Assembly: GCA_963969495.1 (NCBI GenBank)
Contig: OZ018321.1
Coordinates: forward strand, 133,757,015 to 133,821,014
DNA: 64,000 nt
Direction: 5' to 3'
Origin: Ceratothoa steindachneri
Lineage: Eukaryota; Arthropoda; Malacostraca; Isopoda; Cymothoidae
Shown one piece after another: positions 12,575 through 24,353 of this stretch (the first letter of the stretch is position 1; each line of letters begins with the position of its first letter). Position numbers and translations under genes: made by a program. The notes beneath the pieces were generated by a model, which saw only the letters and a program-made list of their open reading frames with translations, was not told where the DNA came from and ran no database searches.

Positions 12575-12582
12575 TCATGAGC

Positions 12583-12989
12583 TAAGTTAAGGAACAATGT
12601 GACCGGTTAGTCCATTATGTAGCAACCCGTAGATATGCCTAACGTTAAACTGTAGTTCCTCGCTCATATTAACAGCGTATGGTGCGAATCTAGATATGTT
12701 AAAAACTGTATCAAAAACAAACCAGTTTCGGAAGATGTACTGTGCTAGTAGTTCGCCAACCTGCCTTTATCCAGGCGGGTTCAGACCGGATAATAAAATA
12801 GACATAAAGGTCAGTATGGTAATCGCTGGTGAGTCCGAGGACACCATGTGAAGAGGTGGGAGAGGTTCCAGGAAGTTTTATGTTTTGATACCAAACAACG
12901 TTCAGGTGGAACCTTCGTTGCCCCGGGACATATGGACCTGTTCCGTGTCAAAGGTATGTGGATATAGATACCCATCAGCAGGATTCCTT
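12583..12989. other. Unassigned sequence
   Basis: No gene, transposon end or RNA motif is recognised between the short hAT element and the SINE. Confidence 0.4.
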
Positions 12990-13255
12990 AGAACAGAGTG
13001 TGTGTGTGTGTGTGTGTGAGTGTGTTGTGCTGCGAAGATGGGAGAGCAAAGAAAACAGCGTTTTAATTGGCTATGTATGCGATGAGAAGTGTAAGATCCC
13101 CCCTCCCCTCCCAGTACAGAGCTGAGCAAAGCGCGTCCACCAAATTGGTATCTAAATCTCTCCGTGCGCTGACGTCTGTGTCCACTCATGCCGGGATCAA
13201 ACCCGGTACGGCGACGTTGTCGGACCAAGGCCGTATCTACTCGGCAAGCAAGAGC
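12990..13255 (-). repeat. tRNA-derived SINE with (CA)n tail
   Basis: On the minus strand a tRNA-like head starts near 13255. It has an A-box-like GCTTGCCGAGTAGATACGG and a B-box-like GGGTTTGATCCCGG (about 13190-13205). A tRNA-unrelated body follows, ending at about 13020 in a CA-repeat tail (the GT tract at 12998-13024 on the plus strand). This order of head, body and simple-repeat tail is typical of a SINE. It lies about 250 bp upstream of the first predicted host exon. Confidence 0.7.
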
Positions 13256-13501
13256 TCTTTTTTCTCGCTATGAATGAAGGAATTACATCAACGTTACGGC
13301 TTGGTGTTCATTTAAAAGGAGTGTAAATTGTGACCCATAGATTCTTCAGTCTTCACCTGGCAAAAACTGCACACACGCCTTTTCCTAAAGGGCTAAAATT
13401 TTGACGGGAGATATTCCTAGCTTCGTGTTTTTTTATGATTGCAGTATAAATTTCCTTGTGAAGATAATTAGGATGATTCTTGGTTGTTTCACTCTCGACA
13501 G

Positions 13502-13661
13502 TCGTCTCAAAACAAACTCGAGCACTTCAGCTTGGCATTATATCCACGTACAGAACTGGAATTGGAGCCTCCTTACTTTTGCAGCGACTTCGAGTTTCTG
13601 TAGACAGCCTGACGGCCATAGTCAGAATGGGAATCGAGGTAGTCGATGAACTACAATCGCA
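13502..13661 (+). CDS. Host exon, upstream exon of predicted single-pass membrane protein
   Basis: A 160-nt open exon. It is preceded by a polypyrimidine-type acceptor (tttcactctcgacag, ending at 13501) and followed by a strong donor (gtaagt at 13662). It begins with two bases of a split codon, has 52 full codons and ends with two bases of another. The following exon (18919) starts with exactly the one base needed. The peptide is basic then amphipathic, with segments such as GIGASLLLQRL and SLTAIVRMGIEVVDEL that suggest helix. It has no cysteine, and I see no catalytic motif. Upstream exons must exist because no start is present, but I could not place them. An alternative acceptor at 13444 (ttatgattgcag) is possible. 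Confidence 0.55.
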
Positions 13662-14465
13662 GTAAGTCGAAATTCCTTAATAATCGATAAGAAAAGTCTC
13701 ATCTTTGTATACCGATCTAATAACTCATTTCAGTACCATTAACTATAGTTCAAGTCAATTATGAAAATAATCAAATAGGTTATTGAAATTTACGTTTTAT
13801 CCTTATTAATCCTTGATTTTGCTCCGCCCATGATTTGCGACAATAGGATTATTTGTAATGTTCTCTAAACTTATTCAATTCATAGGACGAATAACTCCCA
13901 TGTGCTTAAAGAAATCTAAGATTATTATTTTTAGTTGAAGTGTTACGCGGTTTGCATATCAAGTAGTGTCATTTTCACTGCCACCAGAAGGTGGGGGGGC
14001 TTGGAGACATTTGTCAACACTTAGCAAGCGATAAACCTGCAAGGGGGTACTTTGTGTAGTCTGTAACACTTGGTACCTGGAGGAGGTGCACGTCCTCCCG
14101 GCACTACTGCGGATTGGGAAAGTCCAGCTCACTGAGTTAAATTGAACTCTTTGATGGGTACAGATGAAGTTGGTGCATTCTCCTTTTCCCCCTATGTACC
14201 CATTATTTTCTCAACTATCCCCTCTTTATCTTTTCTATGTTTTACGACATGATCTTGTACTTCATGGCGAGTCAGAAGAGAAATTTTGGAATCTCTATAA
14301 ACAACGGCCTTTAATGCCCGCAAGTCGCAAGAGATCATGACTTGAGGAGGTCCTGGACATTTAGGGCGGAATTAATGGGAAGATGGCTTATGACCCAATA
14401 ACCCATTCCATGCATGTAATGGACATACTATCTTTATGTGCCCATTCATAACATAACATACATAA
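13662..14465. other. Intron sequence, no recognised element
   Basis: Starts at the predicted donor at 13662. It contains A/T-rich DNA and a short G-run near 13995. No transposon motif is recognised until the LINE 3' fragment. Confidence 0.4.
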
Positions 14466-14469
14466 TTCA

Positions 14470-15230
14470 ACGGATAAGAAAAGCCACAAGGGCCTATCAG
14501 AGTTCATCCGAGTCAACAGCGCCTCATAAACTGCCTTCACAAGATTGCGTCCGAACTGCTTAAAAGGGCATCATTACACAAATTGATATTAAAGTATGTA
14601 ATTTGCCCCAATACAACTTAAAATGATAGCCTACTCTTCCCACCCCATATACTTATCCAACCTGAGCTTGAAAACATGTAAAGTTGGACTGCTTATTGTC
14701 TCTTGTGGTAAACCATTCAAGTAATCGACCACTCTTGTGGTGGGAAAATACACTCACATCAGAACTACACCTTATATTATCATTTTTAAGTGGCGACCCA
14801 TAGTACTATCACTACATTCCAACTCAAAAAAGTTGCTGAAGTCCAACTTATCTTTCCTAGAAGAATTGTTCAAAAGCTCAATCATATCTCCTCTTCACAC
14901 CTTTTAAATGACAAAACACTTAGCGCCCTCAACCTATTTACATATTCAAAGTGCTTCAGGGAAGGTATCCTCTTTGTTGCTTTCCTTTGTACTGACTCTA
15001 GCAGATTGATATCATGTCTAAAGTGTAGGGACCGTGCTTGTATACAGTACTTTAAGTGTTGCCTGACATACGAGTTATATAGTTTAAGGATAACCTTCAT
15101 ACTTTTGTATCTAACATTCCTCATAATAAAACCCATCACTCTATTTGCTATATTTTGGGTCCTCAATTCACTGCTTAGGAAACCTTAATGACCTCTCTAC
15201 TACTGCTCTTAAGTCCTTCTCATCCTCTAC
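14470..15230 (-). mobile_element. CR1/L2-like LINE 3' fragment
   Basis: On the minus strand the C-terminal RT region is readable at 14882-15166. It has ANRVMGFIMRNV, ILKLYNSYVRQHLKYCIQA and DINLLESVQRKATKRIPSL, the signature of the CR1/L2 RT C-terminus. The part down to about 14470 is its 3' region. The segment with ggcctatcagagttcatcc and caacagcgcctcataaactg recurs at 32590-32700, so both are 3' ends of one family. The element is 5'-truncated and broken. Confidence 0.78.
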
Positions 15231-15234
15231 AGCA

Positions 15235-15600
15235 TTCAGACAATCCATTTCCTAGCAGATTCTTATTAAATGTCTCAGTCTGGGAGATCTTCGCGCAGGT
15301 TACTTATCCCAGGACGTACAAGATCGGTGTCGCTACCGCGTCTTTGGTGCTCGGGGCAGATTCATGCACACCGCCCTGTTTACTCATGGACTTTCTTGAG
15401 GAGGTTGGCATCCTCCACTTTATTTTGCCTGTCCTTTGTGATGTTAGCTGCATGCTGGGGAGGCGAAGCTCTTCCCGACGCTGGATCATGCCGTCTTCTG
15501 TTTTTTTCTTCTTGGTCTTTGCTCGCTTTAGGTTTTTTGGTTCTTTGTTTTTTATGTTTTTAATAAAGCCTATTGATAGGCTAAAATGATTACTGATTAC
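15235..15600 (+). mobile_element. I-like LINE 3' end, fragment a
   Basis: Carries the C-terminal tail of the family found complete at 49952-52665. The matching parts are the LCARYLPRYRDG-type region followed by GTSACT and GGLVDYLGEAGFL, here decayed to forms such as MDFLEEVGILHFI. A 3' UTR ending in aataaagcctattgatagg follows. Only the last ~100 codons and the UTR are present. Confidence 0.65.
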
Positions 15601-15639
15601 AGCTAGTTATTATTTTTGGTTACAGTTGCCAGAGAGGCA

Positions 15640-16250
15640 TTTAAAGAAAAGAAACGAAGCTTTCTTGGCATTGGAATCTCTGCATCCCCATGTTCGCGTT
15701 ATCCGTGACGCTCAGATATTTGAGGGAGCGCTTCCTTGCTTCTTACAGTGACGAATGTGCCGTCCCTCGACTTTCCGCCACATTCTTGTTGAGTGTCATT
15801 CTGGGCATCTTCGTGCAAGTTACTTGTCTCGGTACAGCGAAGAGCAGGTCCCTACCGCTTGTCATTTGTACTCGGAATGCGTTCGTGTACTCCGGATTGT
15901 GGACTAGTGGACTTTTTTATAGGTGGTTGGCTATTTGGTGGCTGTTTGGCGCATGGGCAGAAACCTGGAGAAGGCGAGCCTCCCTCCAACAATGGAGCAT
16001 GTTGTTTTTTGTTTTGTTTTTCTCCTTGTTTTAATCTTAGTTGCTGTTTTTTACGCGTAATTTTCAAGAAAAGCGGCACGCGATATTTTAGCAGGGTTTT
16101 TTTGCTATATTTTAGCCGGTTTTAGCTTTTTTTCAAGTTAGTTTTTAGGTTAAATTAGTTTATATAAGTTAAATATGATTACTCAAGTTGAAAAGGGTTT
16201 AAAAACCTAAAAAAAGCTAAGATCTAGCAAAAAACAAAACAAAAAACAGG
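15640..16250 (+). mobile_element. I-like LINE 3' end, fragment b
   Basis: A second 3' fragment of the same family follows directly. The PHVRVIRDAQIF region starts near 15685. The C-terminal Cys-His block (RHILVEC type) is at about 15775-15800, followed by a tail matching fragment a. It ends in an A-rich 3' UTR at about 16190-16250. The start of the CR1/L2-like LINE at 16255 abuts it. Confidence 0.65.
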
Positions 16251-16254
16251 CTAG

Positions 16255-18640
16255 AATGCACTACTCCTGGAGTTCGCGAACAACGAGTTCCTCACTCAAT
16301 GGGTGAGAAAGCCAACGAGAGGAGACAATATCCTCGACTTGGTTTTCACCTCTGAAGATAACATCGTTGAGGACCTCTCTGTTGACGAAGAGTTCAGTGG
16401 CAGTGACCACCGACTAATTAGATTTGTAGTCAAAGTCCCCCAGGCAAGGCCTGCAACTAGTAAATCGAGGAAACTTGATTTAAGTAGAGCAGACTTTGCA
16501 GGTTTTCGTGCTGGACTGACTGACGCGAGGCTAGAAGTAATCGATCCTGTTGAAGACTCGTGGAACAGTTTCAAAACCACATTCATGAGTCTTCAATCGC
16601 GTTTCATCCATCTGAAATGTGCCCGTCGGTCTTCTTTTCAACCAAAGTAGTTTAATCGAGATATCGGCTAACTGCTTAGGGAGAAGAGAAATGTGTACCG
16701 GCAATCGAAGATTTCGGGTGACTTTGACGAATACCGGAGGCTATCCAGGAGAGTGAAGTCCAGCATAAGGGCGGCTAAGCGGTCTGAGGAACTCCGAGTG
16801 GCGAGACTCTGTAAAGAGAATCCCAAGGAGTTTTTTGGATATGTAAACAGCCGTAAACCAATTCGTCGAACGATTGGCCCTTTAAGGAATGAGGAGGGGA
16901 CATTAAAGCACTCAGATGCAGAAAATGCTAACCTCCTCAACGGCTACTTCTCTTCAGTGTTTACTCAAGAGTGTGGTCCTATCCCCCAGCTAACGAGTTC
17001 CTACTCGGGGGAAAAGTTGGAGGATATGGACTTCACCGAAGGAGAAATAGAAAAGAAGATCAGTGACCTAATGACGAATAGGTCACTTGGCCCAGATGGG
17101 TTTCTACCTAAAGTGTTGAAAGAAATGCGCGATGAAGTGTCATGTCACCTGAGCGCAATCTTCAACATGTCAATCCGAACTGAATGCGTTCTTAGAGACT
17201 AGCGAGAAGCGGAGGTGACTCCAGCCGTCAAACTACCGACCTATCAGTCTGACTTCGATAGTCGGTAAACTCATGGAAAGCATGATGGTGGACAAAATGA
17301 CTTTGCATTTAGAGTCAATCCTGCTACTGAGGAGTTCCCAGCACGGCTTCCGAAGGCAACGGTCATCCCTGACGAACATTGTGGAATTCTTCCACTTCGT
17401 CTTCAGTGAGCACGATCGGAACAAGGCGGTGGATGTGGTCTGCTTAGACTTTCAGAAAACCTTTGATAAGGTACCACACCGCCGCCTTCCCCGGAAAGTG
17501 CGAGCGCTGGGCATAGACGAAAAAGTAGCCGGTTGGATAGAGAACTGGCTAAGTGGCAGACGGCAACGGGTGGTGGTGAATGGACAGGCTTCTGAGTGGG
17601 TGCCCGTTACTAGCGGGGTGCCTCAAGGTTCTGTTATGGGACCACTACTAATCATCTACGTCAACGACATGGACGGTGACATGGTTGCCTAAGATTTCCA
17701 AATTTGCCGATGATACCAAGCTTGGTATGAACGTTGCAAAGGATGGAAATACTGCTCGCCTGCAGGAAGATCTTCGGAAGATTGGAGAGTGGTCGGACAC
17801 GTGGCAAATGCCTTTCAACGTGAGCAAATGCAAAGTGATGCATATCGGCCACCGAAACCCCCAATCTCAGTCTATTCTTAAGGGCACTGCTCTTGAATCC
17901 ACCGACACTGAGAAAGCCTTGGGTGTAACAATCACTAGTGACCTCAAGTTCTCAAAACAGTGCACTGAGGCGGAGAAAAAGGCCCAAAGGATGATAGGCT
18001 ACATAAAGCGCCAGTTTGGATATCGGAACAAGGAGAGTATACTGTGTTTATACAACTCACTTGTCCGACCGTACCTGGAATATGCCGTACAATTTTATAG
18101 TCCTTCATTTCGAAAGGATATCGCGAGATTGGAACGCGTGCAAGCCAGGGCATCCAAACTGATTCCCTCTATTATAAATAAAAGTAATGGAGATAGATTA
18201 AGGGAATTAGATCTGTTCTCGATGGAAACCCGTAGACTGCGTGGTCAGCTCATCGAAGTTTTCAAAATACTTCGAGAGTTCGACAATGTTGACTACAGGG
18301 ATATTTTCACACTTGTTGAGAGCAGAACAAGAAATCACGGCTTTAAACTTGAACTGAAGCGTTACAACCGCGATTTGTTTGGAAAACTTTTCACTTTCAG
18401 TATCTGCGGTAGCTGGAGTGCACTTCCAGTAGAAGTTGTCAACAGTGAATATGTTGACCAGTTCAAAGTCAAGACTAGACAGGGTCTTGAAAAATGGCCG
18501 TGAAAGGACGTAAAGCATTTGAGCAGAGATGTGCCCGCTCGACTGTTAGTCCAAAGGTACCCTGATTGAATGGACCGTAAGTTCTTCTAGGGTACCTTCT
18601 TTCCTGGTTATTCCTTGATACTCCTTTAAAATTACCTATT
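16255..18640 (+). mobile_element. CR1/L2-like LINE, copy 2 (5'-truncated in endonuclease)
   Basis: The longer copy of the family seen at 10336. It starts in the endonuclease C-terminus (DNILDLVFTSED at about 16320, SGSDHRLIRFVV near 16405-16440). It continues through the linker (16693-17202) and RT. The segment 17203-17395 is shifted in frame. The RT has DVVCLDFQKTFDKVPH, SGVPQGSVMGPLL (17615-17650) and FADDTKLG (about 17702-17725). A frameshift at about 17692 separates SGVPQGSV from FADDT, so the catalytic core cannot be made as one polypeptide. The C-terminal region is open to 18503, and the 3' UTR ends near 18640. The copy lies inside the first predicted host intron, in the sense orientation. 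Confidence 0.88.
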
Positions 18641-18918
18641 TATGTTGGGCTCGTTTGTTGCTGTTGTTGCTTTAAAGCAAAATACTAACCTAATCTGACC
18701 TAAATTAGCATAATCTTAAGCTAAATTTCTGTTTCAACCACTTATGTCCATAGTGACAGTCACCAGATGGTCGCTATTTAAAATAAAATAGCAAGCGAAT
18801 AAGTTTCATTATAAAACTTTTGCGTCCATTACAATTCAACTTACAATAGCAGCCGCATTTTGTACTTGTATTCGTAACACGTTTGGTTGCCAGCCTAACT
18901 CGACACTTCTCTTCGCAG

Positions 18919-19046
18919 TTTTGTGACGACCATTTCCTTAGTTGTGGTTGGGTTGGGGTTTGTCATAACCTGCGCTATTTGCTGCTTTCGCTGTCCTGGC
19001 TGCCTCTTCTACAGCGACTACGATAGCACCGAAACCCTCCCTAAAG
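18919..19046 (+). CDS. Host exon, membrane helix and Cys cluster
   Basis: A 128-nt exon with acceptor ttctcttcgcag (ending at 18918) and donor gtatgt (at 19047). It holds one leading base, 42 codons and one trailing base. The frame encodes a hydrophobic helix (ISLVVVGLGFVITCAICC) followed at once by FRCPGCLFYSDYDSTETLPK. The Cys-rich edge just after the helix is what one expects of a palmitoylated juxtamembrane segment, with the following acidic part cytosolic. Shisa-like or CYYR1-like proteins have a comparable helix and Cys pattern, but the preceding exon does not look like a Shisa Cys-rich domain, so I give no name. It is flanked by LINE DNA on the 5' side and TE-rich DNA on the 3' side. 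Confidence 0.68.
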
Positions 19047-19655
19047 GTATGTGGAAGTGTCAGCTGTGAGAGACCAAGTTAGATAGGAAAGGCTCATTGT
19101 TGTTTTACCTCCTTTTTTGTTATAAATGCGAAGGAAATCAAACCTGAGGACGAGGAATAGATGAAAACGCATAGGGTGAGTTAGCCGACGGGGAAGGGGT
19201 CAGGATGGTCTAGAGCTGCACATATTTTTAAAGGGTAGAATTAATAAAAAGGGAAGTTAAAAAGGTGAAGCCATTAATTGGAAGAACACCTGCACGAATA
19301 AGATAAATAAATAAGTAGAGAGAGTGAGTGTATGTGTTTCTCTTATGAAATGAAAAAATCCTTCTGTCCATTCTAAAGTGTACTGGTTTCTTTGCTCTCT
19401 CACATTTTGGCAGGATTGCAAGGTCATGCCTCGTACTACACGTATTAGGGGTGACCTTTCCTAAAATGGGCTACATCTCAAGCAAGTGCGACTCTAGCAC
19501 TCAAACTTCTGAAACTGCAACACACGATTTCATAACTTCTCTGATCACCATAAAACTCCTCCTTCAAGGGGTACCACCCATTTTGGTCCCTCCTATACAG
19601 ATGATTCAAAGCAACGGTAACCATCCTACTTTTGTCCAACGGAATAAAATAATAA
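19047..19655. other. Intron sequence, no recognised element
   Basis: Follows the exon donor at 19047. No repeat family or coding motif is recognised up to the minisatellite. Confidence 0.4.
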
Positions 19656-19659
19656 CTCG

Positions 19660-19993
19660 GTAGGAAGTTTACCATTGAGCTGCATTCTTGGTAAAGGGAT
19701 TTAAAAATGAGCTACATTCTTTGTAAGAGGGTTTTATGGGTGCTACTCCCCTGATTGACACTTTTGGTAAGCGGGTTTTTTTTTACAAATGATATATACT
19801 ATTGTGAGTTTTTTACCACTAGTATATAATCTTGATAAGGTTTTTACCCCTGCCATCTAGCCTTTGTGAGTTTTTTATCAATGATATCTACTCGTTAAGA
19901 TTCTTACCCCTGGTCTATAATCCTAGTGAGATTTTTACCACTGATATCTACTCTTGGTGAGTGTTTTAACAATGGTATCTACTCTAGGTGATC
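19660..19993. repeat. Diverged minisatellite, ~33-bp unit
   Basis: Successive units of the form gtgagttttttaccactgatatctactctt recur about ten times with many changes (tttttacc blocks followed by atctact or tataat). The first units, near 19660-19790, are the most diverged. There is no coding content. Confidence 0.7.
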
Positions 19994-19999
19994 CTCGAC

Positions 20000-22490
20000 C
20001 AAACATACAAACTTTTCATCCTCATCAACATACCCATATCCCTCACCAGGCCTACAAACTCCCATCATCACCGGACATCACCTTTTGATCCCCCAAACTC
20101 GCCCTCCTAGTAATTGCTCAAAACCCTCAGTTCTGACCACTTAGCAATCATCACGACCACCAAAACAACAAACACACAGCCCCAACTTCACACCTAAAAT
20201 TCCTAGCCTTATCAGACAACTTTATACACTGAAGCATAACTCCCCCACACAAGACATTGTACTCCAGATATAATCACTAAACAACATATTAGAGCAGAAA
20301 CACTAAACTGGCGCATATCAACACTCTTGACCACAAAAGAAACACCAGCAAACATGACAAAACACTAAACAGCATCACACTTTCCAGCAGTTATATTGTG
20401 CAATCAAATAGAAACATCATGCCCTCAAACAAAAAAACACCTTCATCCTTCAGTTACTTTGCACTACACATTGACGATTTCCAAGTCTTTCGACGCAGGC
20501 AATTCTACCTCACTGACCCAGACTCCCAGACTATGCACCCCTCACAAACCGACAGACGAACCACATTATCAATAACCTCAAACACTCATCCACCTGTGGC
20601 CCGACAATATCGGCAACATAAACCTCAAACACCTCAGACCATAAGGCATACAAGCACTCGCAACAAAGCAAACTACAGCTACTCACACAATACATTACCC
20701 AGCATCTGGAAACATGGTAAAATCATCACAATCCCCAAACCCTAAAAAGACCCCACACTTCCTTCTTCTCACTGGCAAATCACGCTCCTCTGCACTATGT
20801 CACCCTAAACTTAATTACACCACACCCTCACAACACGGTTTCAGACCACTACACTCAACAAACAGTTACCTCACAAACCTCACAAAGAGAATCTTTAAAG
20901 GTATCAACTCAACTAGACCCCCACACAGAACAATCCTTACTACCAAAAGTTTTTGAGGTCATTCCTAGCCACAACCTCACAAACAAAATATACAACCGAA
21001 CATGTACACCAACACAAAAAGATAGCTGATGAATTATCTGGCAGGTAGATATGCCCACGTGTCATTTGCTGACCAGTCTTCACACATTAGAAATTTCACA
21101 AACGGTATACCATAGTGATCCGTGCTTTCACAAACTCTATTCAACCTGTACATACCGGCACCCCACGCTCCCCAGATAAACATAGATTCTTATGCAGACG
21201 ATATAACAAATACATGTACACACCAAAACGCAGACACAGCCACCCAACTTCTTCAACACTACCTAAAAACGCTTCACTCATGGTTCGCCACAAACACTTA
21301 AGATAGCTCCAGCCAAATCTACACCGACCCCCCTCACTAATTGGACAGCACAACATAACTACACATAATCTCACCATAAACAACACCCCCATACCACACA
21401 AAAAAATACTTGGAGAAACATACAATACATCAATAGTATTCAAACAACACATCACAAGCATTAAAAAGGTATGACCAAGACTAAACGCGTTCAGATCTCT
21501 TGCTAGTACAAAATTCGGACACAACAAAGAAACTACAACCACAAAATGCCAACAATATATACGCTCAGTAATGGATTATGCAAGCCCTGCCTGGGCCTAT
21601 ATCTTCTCTAAGAGACGCCACAACACAATGCTAACTATACAAAACAAGGCCCTAATAATCATTACTGCCTGCACAGCTACTACACCCACATACCACCTAC
21701 ACCACGAAACCAAAGTCCTTAAAATCAAGGACCACCTGGACATGAGAGGCGCACAAATACTTGCCGCAGCCCCTACATACCCACTACACTACATGTCAGG
21801 ACGCTAACACATTCCGAGGGACATTAAATTAACACCTAATACACGATATTATACACAAATAATCTTATCACTTCCACCTTGCCCACCACAAGCCAGCATC
21901 TAGAAACATATACACGCACAAATCACTACTCTCAATCCAACAATCACTCAAAAACAACACTCGGCTGCATGCTAGGTCCCGTGAAATCCACCCTTCCGAA
22001 TCTTTCCTACCCGTAAAGACAGAGTCCACCTGGCTAGGCTGCGGAGTGGAGACCACCCAGCCCTTCTGAGCTATCAGAAGAGGCTAAATGATTCCAGGCT
22101 GCCACGCAATATCATACATAACATCAAACACATAGTATAAAACTGCATTGCACACAACCACACACGACAACAACATAATATACATTCAATTCGTGGTGGC
22201 CTTTTGGGAAAGCCCGGTCTATGCCATGGCCTTTCTTAATGGCTCGGGGATGTCCAGCCAGGCAGCCTGAGGAAGGAAAACAAAAAAAAAACGAACCCGT
22301 CGAGGGGCGGCACCTTCGGATGGGGGTTGTTGATTCGGCGTTCACCTCTCATTTATTCCTCTCTGCTTTGACACCCTCTTGAGGAGCCCATCCAGGTGCA
22401 TACTCATCCATTGTAGTCGCTGTTCAATGGGGCAGACAGTGGCGGGTTTTTTTTTTCTCACTTACTTCCTAAGTTTAATCTCCATATACA
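20000..22490 (+). mobile_element. Decayed jockey-like LINE, endonuclease end to 3' UTR
   Basis: A C- and A-rich, heavily broken LINE. The endonuclease end is visible near 20030-20160 (SDHLAIITT). The RT region includes LPSIWKHGKIITIPKP at about 20697-20745, QHGFRPLHSTNSYLTNLTKR at about 20838-20900 and a decayed YADD region near 21190. A C-terminal part is seen at 21571-21807 (VMDYASPAWAYIFSK, HHETKVLKIKDHLDMRGAQI). The zinc-like C-terminus and a G-rich 3' UTR (about 22190-22480) follow. It is full of stops and frameshifts, and it lies within the predicted second host intron. Confidence 0.72.
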
Positions 22491-22539
22491 CACGCAACCC
22501 CCTCTACACTATGGGTGGCGAAACAACCCTACGTCTTTA

Positions 22540-24353
22540 ACACACACAAAAAACAGTGTACACTTCCATGCGCAGAAACACTGAAACTATCAAACACACT
22601 CGACAACCCCATCATAAACACATACTTGACAGACACTCATTTTCAGGTCGTATATTGATGCCCAACCACTTCACACACTTGCGAAAGATGCTATGGCAGA
22701 AAACATTATCACGCCACACTGCCAGATACCATCACCAAGTGTCATTGAAGTGCGCATAAGACGTACTATCCATCTCTGGCTGGAATTTACGACCCCAAAT
22801 TCCTCACCGAACTCAAATATGTGTACGGCGACGAGGCTATTCAAGACGTATATTACAACCACAACATAAACTAGACGGTCATAACACTCTCTTATGAGAG
22901 ACAGTCCAACTCCTTCCACTGTCCCCAACCCCCCCATCCCACCGTCCCCGCCCCTCTTCCACTCTCCTCACCTCACCTTTTACTATCCCCACATCTCCTT
23001 CAACTAACCCCTTCCCCTAATTTCACCATCTCCACCTGTCCTTTCACTGCCCCCACTCTCCCTCCTATCAAAAAACTTATCCTCGCTCAGGCCACCTCAT
23101 CTCAACTCACTAAAACATTCGCTATCCAACTCCCCAAATCTCATAATACCCACACCCTCCTTGTCTTTCTCCACTCTTTCCCCACCAACACGCGTGAAGG
23201 ACACCGCATCACCCTCCCTTCTCTCGGTGTAATGACAAGAGATTAAGGAGAGCAACGGTGCTCAGTCCAACACCATTATACGCGCACTCCGTTTCCGGCC
23301 ATAGGCCGGCTTAGTGTGACACAGCTAAATGTACGCAGTTGGCACGGTGTTCGCCACACAGTCTCAAACTGGGTACTCAATACTAAAAGACCTTAGCCAT
23401 ACTCTTGAACTCCACCAGTCTAAACCCTCCCAATAAAACACCTCACATCGCAAGCTACCACACCTAAATTACTCAACAGGCGCTGCAACTGGGATCAGCG
23501 ATCATTATTAAGCGCTCTATACACCACACTCTTATAAACACGCAAGACGATTCCTTTCTTGCCCGCACTTGCCTTATTCTAGTGGCTACCCATTACAGCC
23601 CACCATGACAACAGCTAAACATACACGTCCCACTCCAGGCTCTATCAAACCACAACCTTCCACTCTACTTTGTTGGAAACCTAAATGCACATCATCCTAC
23701 ACTACCTCCCAACACCAATAATGATGCGGGAAGGTATCTGGTCGGTGTCTTTCGGAGATTACGCTGCGAACACATCGGCAAGATCTTCGTCACATTCTTC
23801 GGCCATTGCGGGGCAATGACGACGCCACACAATTCAACACCCAAATAGCCCAAAGTCCCCACGTACTATCTGACCCTATCCCTGTATGTGTCCTACTATC
23901 CTCTTCACCTATCCTACTTCGCACACCACTACTCTACGAATACACTAGCACAAACTGGGAGGAGTGCACGAGAAAAAACACTAATGGTCCACATAACCTC
24001 AATCTTCAGGACACCGACCCTTTACACCTAGACGACTACTATAACGCACTCATGAACAACATAAGTATCGAACGTAACTTGTACACCCGTAACGCATACT
24101 CACAACGCACCCAAACCATACGTGCAAGAGCACTCTAAAAAAATCCGAGAATGGTGACAGTTCAACGCTGGTGAGTTGTGCCCGTCCCCTGATGCGATAA
24201 GTGTCTTGTATAACTGTACTACATTAACTACCCCTACCACCGTCGAGGAAACAAAACACTACATCAAAAGTACAACAAAACGCGTTCACGCCCCTTCCAG
24301 CCTCCCAGCCACAATAATACACCACCTCTCAGAAAACATTTTCCCTACACTTA
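22540..24353 (+). mobile_element. Jockey-like LINE 5' half (ORF1 end, endonuclease)
   Basis: The 5' portion of the same LINE family lies head-to-tail behind the previous copy. A decayed ORF1 end is seen near 22740-22870 (IHLWLEF, YVYGDEAIQDVYYNHNIN). A C-rich spacer follows at about 22890-23230. An endonuclease follows at about 23600-24120 (LYFVGNLNAHHPTLP, LHLDDYYNALMNNIS) and then an RT-proximal piece at 24220-24353 (ATIIHHLSENIFPTL). It is broken at 24353 by what looks like a solo LTR. Confidence 0.6.

Noticed and set aside
18919..19046. Naming the host gene as Shisa or CYYR1
   Set aside because: The helix and Cys pattern is similar, but the exon before it lacks a Cys-rich extracellular domain, so a name would be a guess.
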